Of a stretch of DNA of 64,000 bases, positions 9,369 through 18,031 are shown piece by piece. This DNA is from Pseudactinotalea suaedae. Its GTDB lineage: Bacteria; Actinomycetota; Actinomycetes; Actinomycetales; Beutenbergiaceae. Numbering within the stretch: the first letter of the stretch is position 1; each line of letters starts with the position of its first letter. Below the pieces are notes generated by a model. It saw only the letters and a list, made by a program, of their open reading frames with translations. It ran no database searches and had not been told where the DNA came from. The DNA lies in contig NZ_WNXY01000009.1 of the NCBI RefSeq assembly GCF_009733815.1, positions 186,001 to 250,000 on the forward strand, given 5' to 3'. Made by a program: the position numbers and the translations under genes.

Positions 9369-10208
9369 TCAGGGGTGCTCGAGCTCGGCAGCGAGCGCGA
9401 TCGCGTCCCGCGGTGCGTGCACCTTGGCGTCGTTGTCGAAGTACACGAGCACCTGCTCGACGTCCTCGCGCACGGCCCAGCCTCTGACCCGGTCGGCCCA
9501 CTGCGCGATCTCGGCCGGCCCGTAGCCGCTGGTGTAGAGCTCTTCGCCGCCGTGCAGCCGCACGTAGACGTGGTCGGCGGTGACGGCGTCGATCATGGGC
9601 CACTGGCCCGCGCCGTCGGAGACCACGACGGCGATCCCGTGGCGGCGGCACAGCGCCAGGAACGCCTCGTCCTGGTAGGAGGCGTGACGGACCTCGATCG
9701 CGTGCCGGAGCGGCCGGTCCGCCCGGTGGGCACGGGTCCAGGGCTTCTCGCCGCGGCCCTCGATCAGCGCGACCCGGCCGCCTCGCGCCAGTCGAGCAGC
9801 CGCTGCCTCGCTGCGCGGCAGCAACGAGAAGAAGGACTCCAGCCGGTCGGCGTCGAAGGTGTCCCGGGCCGGGAGCTGCCACAGGAACGGGCCCGTGAGG
9901 TCGCCGAGCTGCAGCGGGCCGCTCGCGAAGAACGTGCCCAGCGACTCGGTGACGTCGCGCAGCCGCTTCATGTGGGTGATGAAGCGTGGCCCCTTCACCG
10001 CCATGACCGTGCCAGGCGCCACCTGGGCGGCCCAGGACAGCCAGCTGCTCGGACGTTGCAGCGAGTAGAAGGAGCCGTTGACCTCCACGGTCCGCATGCG
10101 CGCGGACAGGTAGGCCAGCTCCTCGCGCTGCGGCAGTCCCGTCGGGTAGAAGTCGCCGCGCCAGCCCTGGTAGCGCCACCCCGAGACACCGGTACGTACG
10201 TCGGTCAC
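9369..10208 (-). CDS. DUF72 (YecE-like) protein
   Basis: A 279-residue cytoplasmic protein of the DUF72 TIM-barrel family. Family hallmarks are the opening VRTGVSGWRYQGWRGDFYP, TVEVNGSFYSLQRPSSW, AVKGPRFITHMKRL, LWQLPARDTFD, AIEVRHASYQDEAF and a terminal YFDNDAKVHAPRDA. The GTG at 10208 is chosen because GGGAGGTGGGGTC precedes it. No biochemical function is established for the family, although a sugar isomerase-like fold is known. It stands alone between convergent permeases and the vWA operon. Confidence 0.9.
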   Translation of the reverse strand: MTDVRTGVSGWRYQGWRGDFYPTGLPQREELAYLSARMRTVEVNGSFYSLQRPSSWLSWAAQVAPGTVMAVKGPRFITHMKRLRDVTESLGTFFASGPLQLGDLTGPFLWQLPARDTFDADRLESFFSLLPRSEAAAARLARGGRVALIEGRGEKPWTRAHRADRPLRHAIEVRHASYQDEAFLALCRRHGIAVVVSDGAGQWPMIDAVTADHVYVRLHGGEELYTSGYGPAEIAQWADRVRGWAVREDVEQVLVYFDNDAKVHAPRDAIALAAELEHP

Positions 10209-10273
10209 GACCCCACCTCCCTTCCCTGGGTGATGCTGCGCCCGCGAGGTGGGACCGCGCAACCCGGCGTGCC

Positions 10274-10918
10274 TCAGTGGGCGAGGTCGTCGCGCTCGGC
10301 TGCGGTGTAGCCGGCGGCCATCGCGGCGGGGTTCGCCACGCGCGCGGCCCGCAGGCCGGCCACCTTGGCCGACGTCGCCGCCATCGCCTCGCGCGCCTTC
10401 CCGCGGCCGTAGGTCACCGAGTGCTCGGCCTTGACACCCATCGATCGTCCGACCTCGATGGCGTCCTGGTCGGCACCCATGTAGAGGAACTGCCACCGAT
10501 AGGCCTCGGTCTGCTGCTCGACGAGCGACTTGATCGCGGGATGCGTCCACTCCGTGGAGGCGTTCTCGTGCCCGTCGGTCATCACGGCGACCACCACGGT
10601 GCCGGGACGCTGGTCCTCGGGCAGCGCCGCCAGCGCCGCGCCGGCGTCGGTGATCATCCGGCCCATGGCGTCGAGCAGGGCGGTCGAGCCACGCGGCGCG
10701 AGCGCCAGCGGCGGCACGTCCGCGAGCGGCACGTCGGCGTAGACCAGCTCGTAGGTGTTGTCGAACTGGGCGAGCGTCACGCGGCACTCGCCGCTGACGG
10801 CGTTGCGCTGCTCCTGCACGAAGGAGGCGAAACCACCCTCGGTGTCGGCCTTGATCGACTGCATCGAGCCGGAGCGATCCAGCAGGAAGTACAGGTGGGT
10901 GAGGTCGGAACGGGTCAT
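10274..10918 (-). CDS. von Willebrand factor A domain protein
   Basis: A 214-residue soluble vWA protein. The metal-ion-dependent adhesion site is complete: DRSGSMQ at residue 14 onward (DxSxS), a Thr in the APRGSTALLDA segment, and MTDGHEN. No signal peptide or membrane segment is visible, so it should act in the cytoplasm. Its ATG overlaps the stop of the upstream 129-residue gene, so the two are co-translated. Bacterial stand-alone vWA proteins often serve as Mg-dependent scaffolds; the partner here is most likely that neighbour. Confidence 0.88.
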   Translation of the reverse strand: MTRSDLTHLYFLLDRSGSMQSIKADTEGGFASFVQEQRNAVSGECRVTLAQFDNTYELVYADVPLADVPPLALAPRGSTALLDAMGRMITDAGAALAALPEDQRPGTVVVAVMTDGHENASTEWTHPAIKSLVEQQTEAYRWQFLYMGADQDAIEVGRSMGVKAEHSVTYGRGKAREAMAATSAKVAGLRAARVANPAAMAAGYTAAERDDLAH

Positions 10919-11304
10919 GGCGTCCTCCTTCGTGGTGTGAAGCGCATCGGCTTCGGTGGTTGAGCGGCAGCCCGGGGGGTGCCGGTCTCGAGGTCGTAGC
11001 GAGCCCGTTCCACGCCGGCCGCTGTCACCCGGCCCTCCGCGTTGGCGTACGCGGCGAGCGCCGGTGTCCGAGCCAGACGCGGGCCGACGGCGTTCTCGCT
11101 CAAGCCCGCCTTCTGGCCGGCGGCGCGAAGGCTGTCGCCCTCCTCGAGCACGGCCTGGGCCATCGAGCCGTCGAGCAGCTCGGTGAGCCGATCGGCGGCG
11201 CCGCGCAGCAGCGGGAGCGCGTCGGCGGTCCGGTTGGCGCCGGCCCGCTCGGCGTCGTCGAGCGCCTGGCGGATCGCCGCGAGGGTCTTCTGGTCGAGGG
11301 GCAT
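10915..11304 (-). CDS. Small protein with HTH-like segment, partner of vWA gene
   Basis: 129 residues, largely helical, Ala/Arg/Leu-rich. Residues 45-85 (VLEEGDSLRAAGQKAGLSEN, then AVGPRLARTPALAAY) resemble a helix-turn-helix, with GLSEN as the turn. The last 25 residues are basic and Pro-rich. It ends in a 4-base overlap with the vWA gene. I recognise no named family. DNA binding is a guess from the HTH-like pattern only. Confidence 0.65.
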   Translation of the reverse strand: MPLDQKTLAAIRQALDDAERAGANRTADALPLLRGAADRLTELLDGSMAQAVLEEGDSLRAAGQKAGLSENAVGPRLARTPALAAYANAEGRVTAAGVERARYDLETGTPRAAAQPPKPMRFTPRRRTP

Positions 11305-11366
11305 GAACGATGGTACCGCAGAAACTGCGGATCCGCATCGACTGTCCCGCCGCGCTTGCTGCGCAG

Positions 11367-11417
11367 CTGGACGGAATCGTGTTGAAACCAGGGGGTGGAC
11401 GGAATCGTGTGGAAAGC
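11367..11417 (-). repeat. Two copies of the 28-bp-period 3'-end repeat
   Basis: On the minus strand two copies of CACGATTCCGTCCA lie 28 bp apart directly after the stop codon of the gene ending at 11420. The copy nearest the gene has CCACACGATT rather than CAACACGATT. The same element follows the stops of two other genes in the window (27779-28246 and 51475-53295). Confidence 0.85.
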
Positions 11418-11419
11418 GG

Positions 11420-11917
11420 TCATGGGGTGAAGGTGGAGCGCCAGTCGTCGGCGACGCCGGGGGCGAAGTAGCGGACGAAGCCGCACGGCTGCCAGGAGAC
11501 CGGGGCGTCGAGCGGTTGCCCGCCCCACCGGGCGGCGCCCGCGACGAGCAGCCGGGTACCCGGGGACGGCCGGGTGCTCAGGTCCACCGTGACCTCCTCG
11601 CCCGTGCCGCCGGCGAACCACTCGCGGACCTCGAACGTCACGCCCGCGTACCCGAGCACGGCACCGGCGCGGTCCGAGACGCTCGGACCGGTGCTGGTGA
11701 CCACGCCGTCGAAGGCGAAGTCGGCGGTGCCCAGACCGCCGGGGTAGCCGGCGACGCAGTCGGCGGCCGCGTCCGCCCCGTAGGCCGCGCCGGCCTCGCC
11801 GCCGCTGCGGTTGGACACCACGACGAGCACCGCGAGCACGGCGAGCACGGCGAGCGCGATCACCCCGAGCGCCAGCGGTGACCGCCCGAGGGCGCGGAGG
11901 CCGCCGGGCTGCGTCAC
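11420..11917 (-). CDS. Membrane-anchored hypothetical protein
   Basis: About 165 residues read from the GTG at 11917, 4 bp after the stop of the lipoprotein gene upstream. One N-terminal helix (about residues 15-35, LALGVIALAVLAVLAVLVVV) anchors an extracytoplasmic domain with two Cys (ADCVAGY and WQPCGFV) that could form a disulfide. The domain reads as beta-rich (FAFDGVVTSTGPSVSD, VTFEVREWFAGGTGEEVTVD), typical of small actinobacterial exported proteins of unknown function. It is probably co-transcribed with the lipoprotein. Confidence 0.7.
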   Translation of the reverse strand: MTQPGGLRALGRSPLALGVIALAVLAVLAVLVVVSNRSGGEAGAAYGADAAADCVAGYPGGLGTADFAFDGVVTSTGPSVSDRAGAVLGYAGVTFEVREWFAGGTGEEVTVDLSTRPSPGTRLLVAGAARWGGQPLDAPVSWQPCGFVRYFAPGVADDWRSTFTP

Positions 11918-11921
11918 GCCG

Positions 11922-12407
11922 TCACGCCGTGGCGTCGTCCGAGGCCGCCGGCTCGATCGGCGTCTCGCAGTAGAACAGCGGCTCCTCGCCCTCACCGTGA
12001 TAGGCGTACTCGGCGCCGTCGACCGTCAGCACCAGCCGCGCTCCCGGCACCAGCGCCTGCGTGTAGCTCTGACCCTCGGCGGGGCAGCCGATGGAGCCGT
12101 CGGTCCAGGTCACCTCCTCGAGGGGACCGGCGGTGACGTCCTCGGCGGTCACCTCGAGCCGCTCGGCCAGGTCGGTCACAGCCGCCTCGACCCGCGGGTC
12201 GGCGGGGCCTGACGGCGGATCGGTCGGCTCGGCGCTCTCGTCGTCGGTCATGTCTTCGGTCGGCTCGTCCGTCGGGGTGAGGGTGGTGACGTCGCCGTCC
12301 CCCGGCTCGGGGCTGCGGCCCTCGTCCGGCGCCTGGCAGGCGGCCAGACCCGCCACCAGGAACGCGGCCGCGGCCAGCGCGCTCGTTCGTCTCGCCCAGG
12401 TCGTCAT
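11922..12407 (-). CDS. Lipoprotein with conserved C-terminal domain of unknown function
   Basis: 161 residues. A signal peptide ends in the lipobox LAAC at residue 24. An acidic Thr/Pro/Glu linker runs to about 70. The C-terminal domain (RLEVTAEDV, EEVTWTDGSIGCPAEGQSY, GARLVLTVDGAEYAYH) resembles a small domain found in bacterial lipoproteins with a motif like W-x-D-x-S-L-G-C-P. A second Cys near the end (LFYCETP) could pair with that Cys. Role unknown; likely at the outer face of the membrane next to the gene product downstream. Confidence 0.8.
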   Translation of the reverse strand: MTTWARRTSALAAAAFLVAGLAACQAPDEGRSPEPGDGDVTTLTPTDEPTEDMTDDESAEPTDPPSGPADPRVEAAVTDLAERLEVTAEDVTAGPLEEVTWTDGSIGCPAEGQSYTQALVPGARLVLTVDGAEYAYHGEGEEPLFYCETPIEPAASDDATA

Positions 12408-12483
12408 ACCTCACTGTAGGCAGCCGGCGGCGCGGCTGCCCGGGAACGCCGGCGCCGTGACCGAACCGTTGCCGCCGCCCAGG

Positions 12484-12557
12484 CGCCGAGTGCGGCAGCT
12501 TCCGGCGAGTGCGGCAGGTGCACCTGCCGCACTCGCCAGGTACTGTCGCACTCGGCG
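12484..12557. terminator. Nested palindrome, forward-forward-reverse-reverse unit array
   Basis: A perfect 34-bp palindrome (12504-12537) built from GGCGAGTGCGGCAGGTG and its complement is flanked by a second pair, CGCCGAGTGCG (12484-12494) and CGCACTCGGCG (12547-12557). It starts 18 bp after the stop of the Gfo/Idh gene on the minus strand and could terminate that operon. It has no T-tract. Confidence 0.6.
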
Positions 12558-12574
12558 TGCTGAGAGCCGGGCTG

Positions 12575-13702
12575 TCAGACCGCGGGGGACGCGAGCCCCT
12601 CGAGCACCGAGGGCCAGGCGGCCAGCGCCTCGCGGACGTCGTCCCGGGTCTCGCGCGCGAGCGCGGCCTCGTACGCGCGGTCGAGCACGTCGTCGATCGC
12701 GACGCGCTGACCGGAGGTGGCCGAGGCGACCGCCGCCTCCACCATCGCCAGGCTGAGCACGTTGTCGGCCGCCTCGCACATCAGCGGCGCACCGTCACGG
12801 ATGCCCGCCACGAAGGCCGCGAGCGATCCGGCGAGCTCGCGGCCCGGGTCAGCCACCTCGGCGACGTCGATCGGCTCGACCGACTCCACCGACGGGGCGT
12901 CGTCGCCGGTCCAGATCGCGGATCCGCCCTCGGCCGAGAGCCGCCACGAGCCGTTCCAGGAGGTCTCCAGGCCGGGTGCGCACCAGGAACCGGAGTAGCT
13001 GAATCGGGACCCGTCGCTCATCTCGAACGTGGCCACCGCCGAGGCGTCGCCGGCGTACCAGCTCCACCGCGGGTTGAACGCCTCCGCGTAGACCGCGACC
13101 GGGTCGGCGTCGAGCACGAACCGGGCGAGGTCGAACTGGTGGATCGCCATGTCGACCAGCAGCGGGTGCGGCATCTGTTCGCGGAAGCCGCCGAAGTGCG
13201 GTGCCTTGAAGAACTCGCACGCGAGCGTGCCGGCGGCGCCGAGGGCCTGAGCGAAGGCACGGAGCTGGAAGGCCTGCTGGTTGAACCGACGCGACTGGCT
13301 GACGACGAACCGTCGGCCCGTCAGCTGCGTGGCCGCGACCAACGAGAGCGCCTCCGCCACGGTCTCGGTGACCGGCTTCTCGCCGAGCACGTCCAGACCT
13401 GCGAACAGCGCCGCCGTCGTGACCGGGTGGTGGGCGGTCGGGACCGTCACGTCGACGACGGCGCTCGCCCCGCTCGTGCGCGCGACCTCGAGCAGGTCGG
13501 TCCCGACCGTGACATCGCGCTCCGACAGGCCTGCGGGCGCGGCCGCCAGGGCGGCCGCCGCGACGGCCGCGTCGAGGTCGACCAGGCCGACCAGCTCGAC
13601 GTCGGGGTTCGCCGCGATCGCGCTCAGCCAGGCCCGCCCCATCCCGCCGGCCCCGACCTGCAGGACCTTCAGCGGCGGCACGTCCGACGGCGATCCCGTC
13701 AC
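12575..13702 (-). CDS. Gfo/Idh/MocA family oxidoreductase
   Basis: 375 residues, GTG start overlapping the stop of the ThuA gene. The N-terminal Rossmann fold begins [17 protein letters not shown] and binds NAD(P). [13 protein letters not shown] carries the family EKP motif with the catalytic Lys. [12 protein letters not shown] supplies the Asp/His-type active-site pair expected in the second domain. Members oxidise or reduce sugars and inositols. With a LacI regulator and a ThuA protein in one operon, it probably acts on a disaccharide or keto-sugar derivative; no transporter is adjacent. Confidence 0.92.
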   Translation of the reverse strand: MTGSPSDVPPLKVLQVGAGGMGRAWLSAIAANPDVELVGLVDLDAAVAAAALAAAPAGLSERDVTVGTDLLEVARTSGASAVVDVTVPTAHHPVTTAALFAGLDVLGEKPVTETVAEALSLVAATQLTGRRFVVSQSRRFNQQAFQLRAFAQALGAAGTLACEFFKAPHFGGFREQMPHPLLVDMAIHQFDLARFVLDADPVAVYAEAFNPRWSWYAGDASAVATFEMSDGSRFSYSGSWCAPGLETSWNGSWRLSAEGGSAIWTGDDAPSVESVEPIDVAEVADPGRELAGSLAAFVAGIRDGAPLMCEAADNVLSLAMVEAAVASATSGQRVAIDDVLDRAYEAALARETRDDVREALAAWPSVLEGLASPAV

Positions 13703-14517
13703 GCCTGTGCCGCCTCGGCCTCGAGCGCCGCCTGCGCGGCGGCCGCCTCCGGGCTGAGCGCGCCCTCGTAGTCGGCACCGCGGTAGAACTCGCCGGTGTT
13801 GTACCGCAGCAGCGTCGGCAGCGTGCGCTCGGACCGCAGCGTGACCGCCCACTCGGCGGCGTTGGAGATCACCTTGCGGACGCCCTCGTGGAAGTAGGTG
13901 GGGTACTCCTGGTCGCCGGGGCGGAAGTAGAAGATCTTGCCGAAGCCGCGCTTGAAGGTGCAGCCGGAGCGGAACACCTCGCCGCCGCTGAAGGAGGAGA
14001 TGAAGACGAGCTCGTCGGGGGTCGGGATGTCGAAGAGCTCCCCGTACATCTCGTCCTCCTCGATGATCATCGGGTGCGGGATGCCCTGCGCGATCGGGTG
14101 GGTCGGGTCGACCGTCCAGATCAGCTCGCGGTCGTGCTCGGCGCGCCAGCGCAGCGTGCAGGTCGTTCCCATCAACTTCATGAAGAGCTTCGACCAGTGA
14201 CCGGAATGGAGCACGATCAGACCCATCCCCTCCAGCACGTGCCGGTAGGCGCGCTCGACCACCTCGTCCGCGACCTCGCCGTGCGCCGCGTGACCCCACC
14301 AGATCAGCACGTCGGTGTCGGCGAGCACCCCCTCGGTGAGCCCGTGCTCCGGCTCATCCATCGTGGTGGTGCGCACCCGGGCGCGCGCGCCGAGGTTCGC
14401 CTCGATCCCCTGGGCGATGGCGCCGTGCATCCCGTCCGGGTAGCGCTGCGCGACCTCGGGCTCCAGCTGCTCGTGCCGGTTCTCGCCCCAGACGAGGACG
14501 CGGATCGGTGCGGTCAT
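13699..14517 (-). CDS. ThuA domain protein
   Basis: 272 residues. The ThuA fold, a class I glutamine amidotransferase-like domain, is marked by [58 protein letters not shown] and [16 protein letters not shown]. ThuA was named from trehalose utilisation in rhizobia, where ThuA/ThuB convert disaccharides to 3-keto derivatives; here too it is followed by a Gfo/Idh dehydrogenase. ATGA overlap with lacI upstream and GTGA overlap with the dehydrogenase downstream show a tight operon. An Ala-rich tail ends the protein. Confidence 0.9.
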   Translation of the reverse strand: MTAPIRVLVWGENRHEQLEPEVAQRYPDGMHGAIAQGIEANLGARARVRTTTMDEPEHGLTEGVLADTDVLIWWGHAAHGEVADEVVERAYRHVLEGMGLIVLHSGHWSKLFMKLMGTTCTLRWRAEHDRELIWTVDPTHPIAQGIPHPMIIEEDEMYGELFDIPTPDELVFISSFSGGEVFRSGCTFKRGFGKIFYFRPGDQEYPTYFHEGVRKVISNAAEWAVTLRSERTLPTLLRYNTGEFYRGADYEGALSPEAAAAQAALEAEAAQA

Positions 14518-15578
14518 GGTCGGTTCTCCTTGATGGGTCGGACAGAGGCGCGTCTGGTCAGGCGCGCCGGGACGAGTCGAAGCTCGGCGGGGGCGTCCCC
14601 GTCGAGCAGGTCGAACAGCCAGGCCATCGCCTCCGCCGACACGCAGCGGGGCTGCGTGGACACGGCCGTCAGCGGCACCGGCTGCCGCTCGGCCTCGGCG
14701 TCGGTGCACAGCGACACCAGGTCGAGGTCGCGGCCCGGCAGCAGGCCGCGCTGCTGGAGCGCGGCACCGACGTGATGAGGGCTCTGGACCGTGAGCAGAC
14801 CGGGGTGGGCGCCGCCGTCGGGGTCGAGGACGGCGTCGAGGAAGGCCTCGACGCCGCCACGCGTGTGGGGTGCGCCGACCCAGCGCAGCGCGACGCCACG
14901 AGCGGCCGCCCGCGCGGCGGCGCTGGCGCGGAAGCGCGGGATGAAGTTGGCGCCCGCGTCGTCCCACTCCTGCGCCCAGCCGAGCACGGCGATCTCGCGC
15001 GCGGAGGCGTCCGCCAGCTCGTCGACCAGCAGCTCGGCCGCGGACTCGAAGTCGACGTCGATGCAGTGCAGCCCGTCGCGGTCGGCCGGGACGCCGATGA
15101 GGATGACCGGCAGGTCGACCTCACGGGCGGTGGCCACGCGCGGGTCGTCGGTGATGACCTGCATGATCACCACGGCGTCGCACATCGCCCGCCGCTGCAC
15201 CCTGGCGAGCGCCGAGGGCCCCTCGTCCGCGGTGAGCATGAGGACGTCGTGGTCCCGGCGGCGCGCCTGGATCGCGATCTCCTCGGCGAACTCCATCAGC
15301 CCGCCGGCGGACTCCGCGTCGTGCAGCGGCATCATCAGCCCGACCACCTTGGTCCGGTGGCCCGCCAGCGCCCGTGCGCCGGCGTGCGGCTCGTAGGTCA
15401 GCTCGGCGATGGCGTCCAGCACGAGCCTGCGGGTGGCCTCCGAGATCGGGCGCTTGCCGCTCATCACGTAGGAGACGGTGCTCTGGGAGACCCCGGCGAC
15501 GCGGGCGACGTCCTTGCTCGTGGGCGCGGGACGCCGGCGGGCGGGGACCGCGGCGTCACCAGGATCGTCGATACGCAT
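14514..15578 (-). CDS. LacI family transcriptional regulator
   Basis: 354 residues. After a 20-residue N-terminal extension, the LacI HTH and hinge are clear: [20 protein letters not shown] and [17 protein letters not shown] periplasmic-binding-protein-like effector domain follows ([33 protein letters not shown]). First gene of an operon with thuA- and gfo/idh-like genes, so it likely represses that operon and itself in the absence of a sugar. A TAGCGT -10 box lies only 9-14 bp upstream of the ATG, suggesting a leaderless message. Confidence 0.93.
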   Translation of the reverse strand: MRIDDPGDAAVPARRRPAPTSKDVARVAGVSQSTVSYVMSGKRPISEATRRLVLDAIAELTYEPHAGARALAGHRTKVVGLMMPLHDAESAGGLMEFAEEIAIQARRRDHDVLMLTADEGPSALARVQRRAMCDAVVIMQVITDDPRVATAREVDLPVILIGVPADRDGLHCIDVDFESAAELLVDELADASAREIAVLGWAQEWDDAGANFIPRFRASAAARAAARGVALRWVGAPHTRGGVEAFLDAVLDPDGGAHPGLLTVQSPHHVGAALQQRGLLPGRDLDLVSLCTDAEAERQPVPLTAVSTQPRCVSAEAMAWLFDLLDGDAPAELRLVPARLTRRASVRPIKENRP

Positions 15579-15585
15579 CGACGAT
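15564..15585. promoter_or_regulatory. Candidate LacI-type operator over the lacI start
   Basis: Perfect inverted repeat ATCGTCGAT-ACGC-ATCGACGAT spans the ATG of the LacI-family gene, a few bases downstream of its TAGCGT -10 box (15587-15592, minus strand). Location and symmetry fit autorepression. Since it overlaps codons, coincidence is possible. Confidence 0.45.
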
Positions 15586-15707
15586 CACGCTACGCCGGTG
15601 CCGCCCGGCTCCGCAAGGGACGGCGGGCCGCCGGCGTCACGGGCCACGCCGCCCTGCAGCGGGCCATCGCCGGCTCGGGCACCCCGCTCGCGCGATCAGC
15701 GCGTTCG

Positions 15708-16391
15708 TCAGGCGTGAACGCCCTCGGGGACGGCATCCGGGTCCGCGGTGACGTCGTGCTCGGTGTCACCGACCAGGTGCGCCCCGCCGATCGGGTGCTC
15801 CACCCAGTCGAGGACCGCGAAGCCGCGATCGAGGTGACCCGCCAGCGTGACCATCCCGGTGTTGTTCAAGCTCCGGTCCTCGACCGCGGCGCGATCGTGC
15901 GCGACGGCCATCGCCGCGTACACCCTGATCGCCGCACCGTGGCTGACCACGACGACCGTGGCGTCGTCCGGATGGTTGAGGGCGACGGCCCGCAGCGCCT
16001 GCTCGTAGCGGTGCCGGAACTCGTGACCGGACTCACCACCCGGGAGCGTGACGTCGAGGTCACCACGTGCCCATCGCTCGGCGCAGCCGACGTAGGCGTG
16101 GACCGCCTCGGGATCGCTCCGGGTCTCGAGGGCGCCGGCCGCGATCTCGTTGAGACCCTCGTGCACCCGCGGGACGAGTCCGGTCGCGGCAGCGAGCGGC
16201 TCCGCCGTCAGATGCGTGCGCACCAGCCCTGAGACGTAGATGCCCGCGACCCGCTCGCCCTCGAGCGCGGCCGGGACAGCCTGCGCCTGGCGCTGGCCCA
16301 GGGCCGACAGAGCGGCGCCCGGCGCTGCCGTGTCGAGGATGCCGAGGACGTTGCTCGGGGTCTGGCCGTGACGGATCAGGAGCATGCGCAT
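15708..16391 (-). CDS. Histidine phosphatase family protein
   Basis: About 227 residues. The phosphoglycerate-mutase-like RHG motif is at the start (MLLIRHGQTPSNVLG), with the second catalytic His in VVVVSHGAAIRVYAAMA and Arg in the PLAAATGLVPRVHEGL region. The protein should be a small cytoplasmic phosphomonoesterase of broad type; the substrate cannot be told. Start is ATG 16391 or the in-frame ATG 16385. Monocistronic. Confidence 0.9.
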   Translation of the reverse strand: MRMLLIRHGQTPSNVLGILDTAAPGAALSALGQRQAQAVPAALEGERVAGIYVSGLVRTHLTAEPLAAATGLVPRVHEGLNEIAAGALETRSDPEAVHAYVGCAERWARGDLDVTLPGGESGHEFRHRYEQALRAVALNHPDDATVVVVSHGAAIRVYAAMAVAHDRAAVEDRSLNNTGMVTLAGHLDRGFAVLDWVEHPIGGAHLVGDTEHDVTADPDAVPEGVHA

Positions 16392-16557
16392 GTCCTGACC
16401 ATAAGCCGATCGCAGCGGCCATCCGGGCCGCGGCCGGGGCGGCGCCGTCGAGCGCCACGAGGTGTTCACCCGGGCGTCGACTCATGGCTACCGAACCAGG
16501 CCCGGTGAGTCGGTCCGGGCATCCGTCACGGCGGGCGCCTGCGGCGGGATCGGTCGG

Positions 16558-17940
16558 CTAGTAGGCCGACCAGACGTTGAGGTACTCCTCGAGGGTGAGA
16601 CCGGTCCGATGCAGATGGCCGGCGAGGTCGGGCCCGACGTATCGCAGGTGCCACGGCTCGTACATGTAGCCGGTGATGGCCTCACCGTGCTGCGGGTAGC
16701 GCACGATGAACCCGTAGCGGTGGGCGTTCTGCGCCACCCAGCGCCCCTCGGCCGTGCTGCCGAAGGATCCGGAGGTCGAGTTCACGTCCAGCGCCAGCCC
16801 GGTCTGGTGCTCGCTGTGCCCCGGCCTGGCGGAGAACCGGTCGGCGGCCGCCGCACCGTGCCTGGCCACGTACGAGCGGTAGAGGCTGCTCTGGTGGCTG
16901 TAGCTGCGGAACCCGGAGGCGATGAAGATGCTCAACCCCTGCCGTGCCGCCTCGTTGCGCATCGAGGTGAACGCGCTCGCGGTGCTCGAGGTCAGTCCCG
17001 ATCCGTAGCCCGAGGGCAGCGGGTAGGACTTGTTCACGAGCAGCACGCCGCGCGCGAGCGTCGGTCCGGGGCCTGGCGTGAACCGCGCGGGGTAGCCGAG
17101 CAGCCGGCCCGCGGCGTTCGTGGCCCAGACCGTGCTCCAGAAACCCCCTTGCGCCCGCGTCTCGCTGGCGCCGATCCAGGTCATGCCGCCCCAACCGTTC
17201 CCGATCTGGGAGGCGGAGAAGGAGGTGCAGCCGGCGCGCGCGCTGTAGAGCAGCAGGGCACCGGCGGCGTCGACGGCGAGCAGGTCGGAGCACCCGTTGC
17301 GGTCCCAGTCGCTGCCACCGACCACCCGGGCGATGCGGTTCCATCCCGAGCCCACCTGCACCGGCTTGCCGAAGGAGGCGTTGCCGTCGGTCGGATAGAT
17401 GCGCAGCACGCCTCGCTCGTCGGTCGCCGCGACGCCGGGCTTGCCACCCACCGAGAACTGCAACGCGGTGACGTGCTCCATGACCTGCCAGCCACGGCCG
17501 ATCTGGCGGGAGCTCGAGAAGGCACCGCTGCCGTTGCCGGGGTAGTACATGAGGCGACCGTCGCCGAAGGTCGCGAGCAGATCGGGGATGCCGTCGAGGT
17601 TGAAGTCGACCCCGCCCATCAGCTGCGTGGCGCTGCCGAACCCTCGGCCCACGACCTTCGGCGCGAGGAAGCGACCGCTGCTCGTGCGGCCGTAGAACAA
17701 CAGCTGCCCGGCGGGGTCGACGAGGTAGAACGACTGCTGCCCGTTGCGCTGGACGTCGCCGGCCTGCGTCATCCCGCTGGGGTTGCGCCAGCCCTGACCG
17801 ATCTGCTGCGCGGTGAAGAACCGGACAGCCGGATTGGCCGGAGCCGCCGCGGCCGGCGTCACCGACACCGCGAGCAGCAGCGCGGCGACCGCGAGCACGC
17901 TGGTGAGCACGCGGCGGGCGCCACCGGTCCGTGCGGGCAT
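16558..17940 (-). CDS. Secreted D-alanyl-D-alanine carboxypeptidase (M15B) with FG-GAP-like repeats
   Basis: 460 residues. A signal peptide ends at about residue 32 (VTPAAAAPA). Residues 35-270 are FG-GAP/VCBS-like propeller repeats with Asp-rich loops (DFNLDGIPDLLA, DWDRNGCSDLLAV) and recurring IGxGW motifs. The C-terminal VanY/M15B peptidase has SEHQTGLALDV (zinc His and Asp) and EPWHLRYVG (catalytic Glu, zinc His). It should trim D-Ala from peptidoglycan stem peptides outside the cell, with the repeats perhaps binding wall material. A GGAAGG-like ribosome site precedes ATG 17940. Confidence 0.92.
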   Translation of the reverse strand: MPARTGGARRVLTSVLAVAALLLAVSVTPAAAAPANPAVRFFTAQQIGQGWRNPSGMTQAGDVQRNGQQSFYLVDPAGQLLFYGRTSSGRFLAPKVVGRGFGSATQLMGGVDFNLDGIPDLLATFGDGRLMYYPGNGSGAFSSSRQIGRGWQVMEHVTALQFSVGGKPGVAATDERGVLRIYPTDGNASFGKPVQVGSGWNRIARVVGGSDWDRNGCSDLLAVDAAGALLLYSARAGCTSFSASQIGNGWGGMTWIGASETRAQGGFWSTVWATNAAGRLLGYPARFTPGPGPTLARGVLLVNKSYPLPSGYGSGLTSSTASAFTSMRNEAARQGLSIFIASGFRSYSHQSSLYRSYVARHGAAAADRFSARPGHSEHQTGLALDVNSTSGSFGSTAEGRWVAQNAHRYGFIVRYPQHGEAITGYMYEPWHLRYVGPDLAGHLHRTGLTLEEYLNVWSAY

Positions 17941-18031
17941 GAGAAGCCTTCCGCTGTGCGTGGGGTGGGAGCACACGAGCTGAGGCGCTCGGGCCCGCCA
18001 TGATATCGAGACGGGGCCGCCGCCCGCCCCA

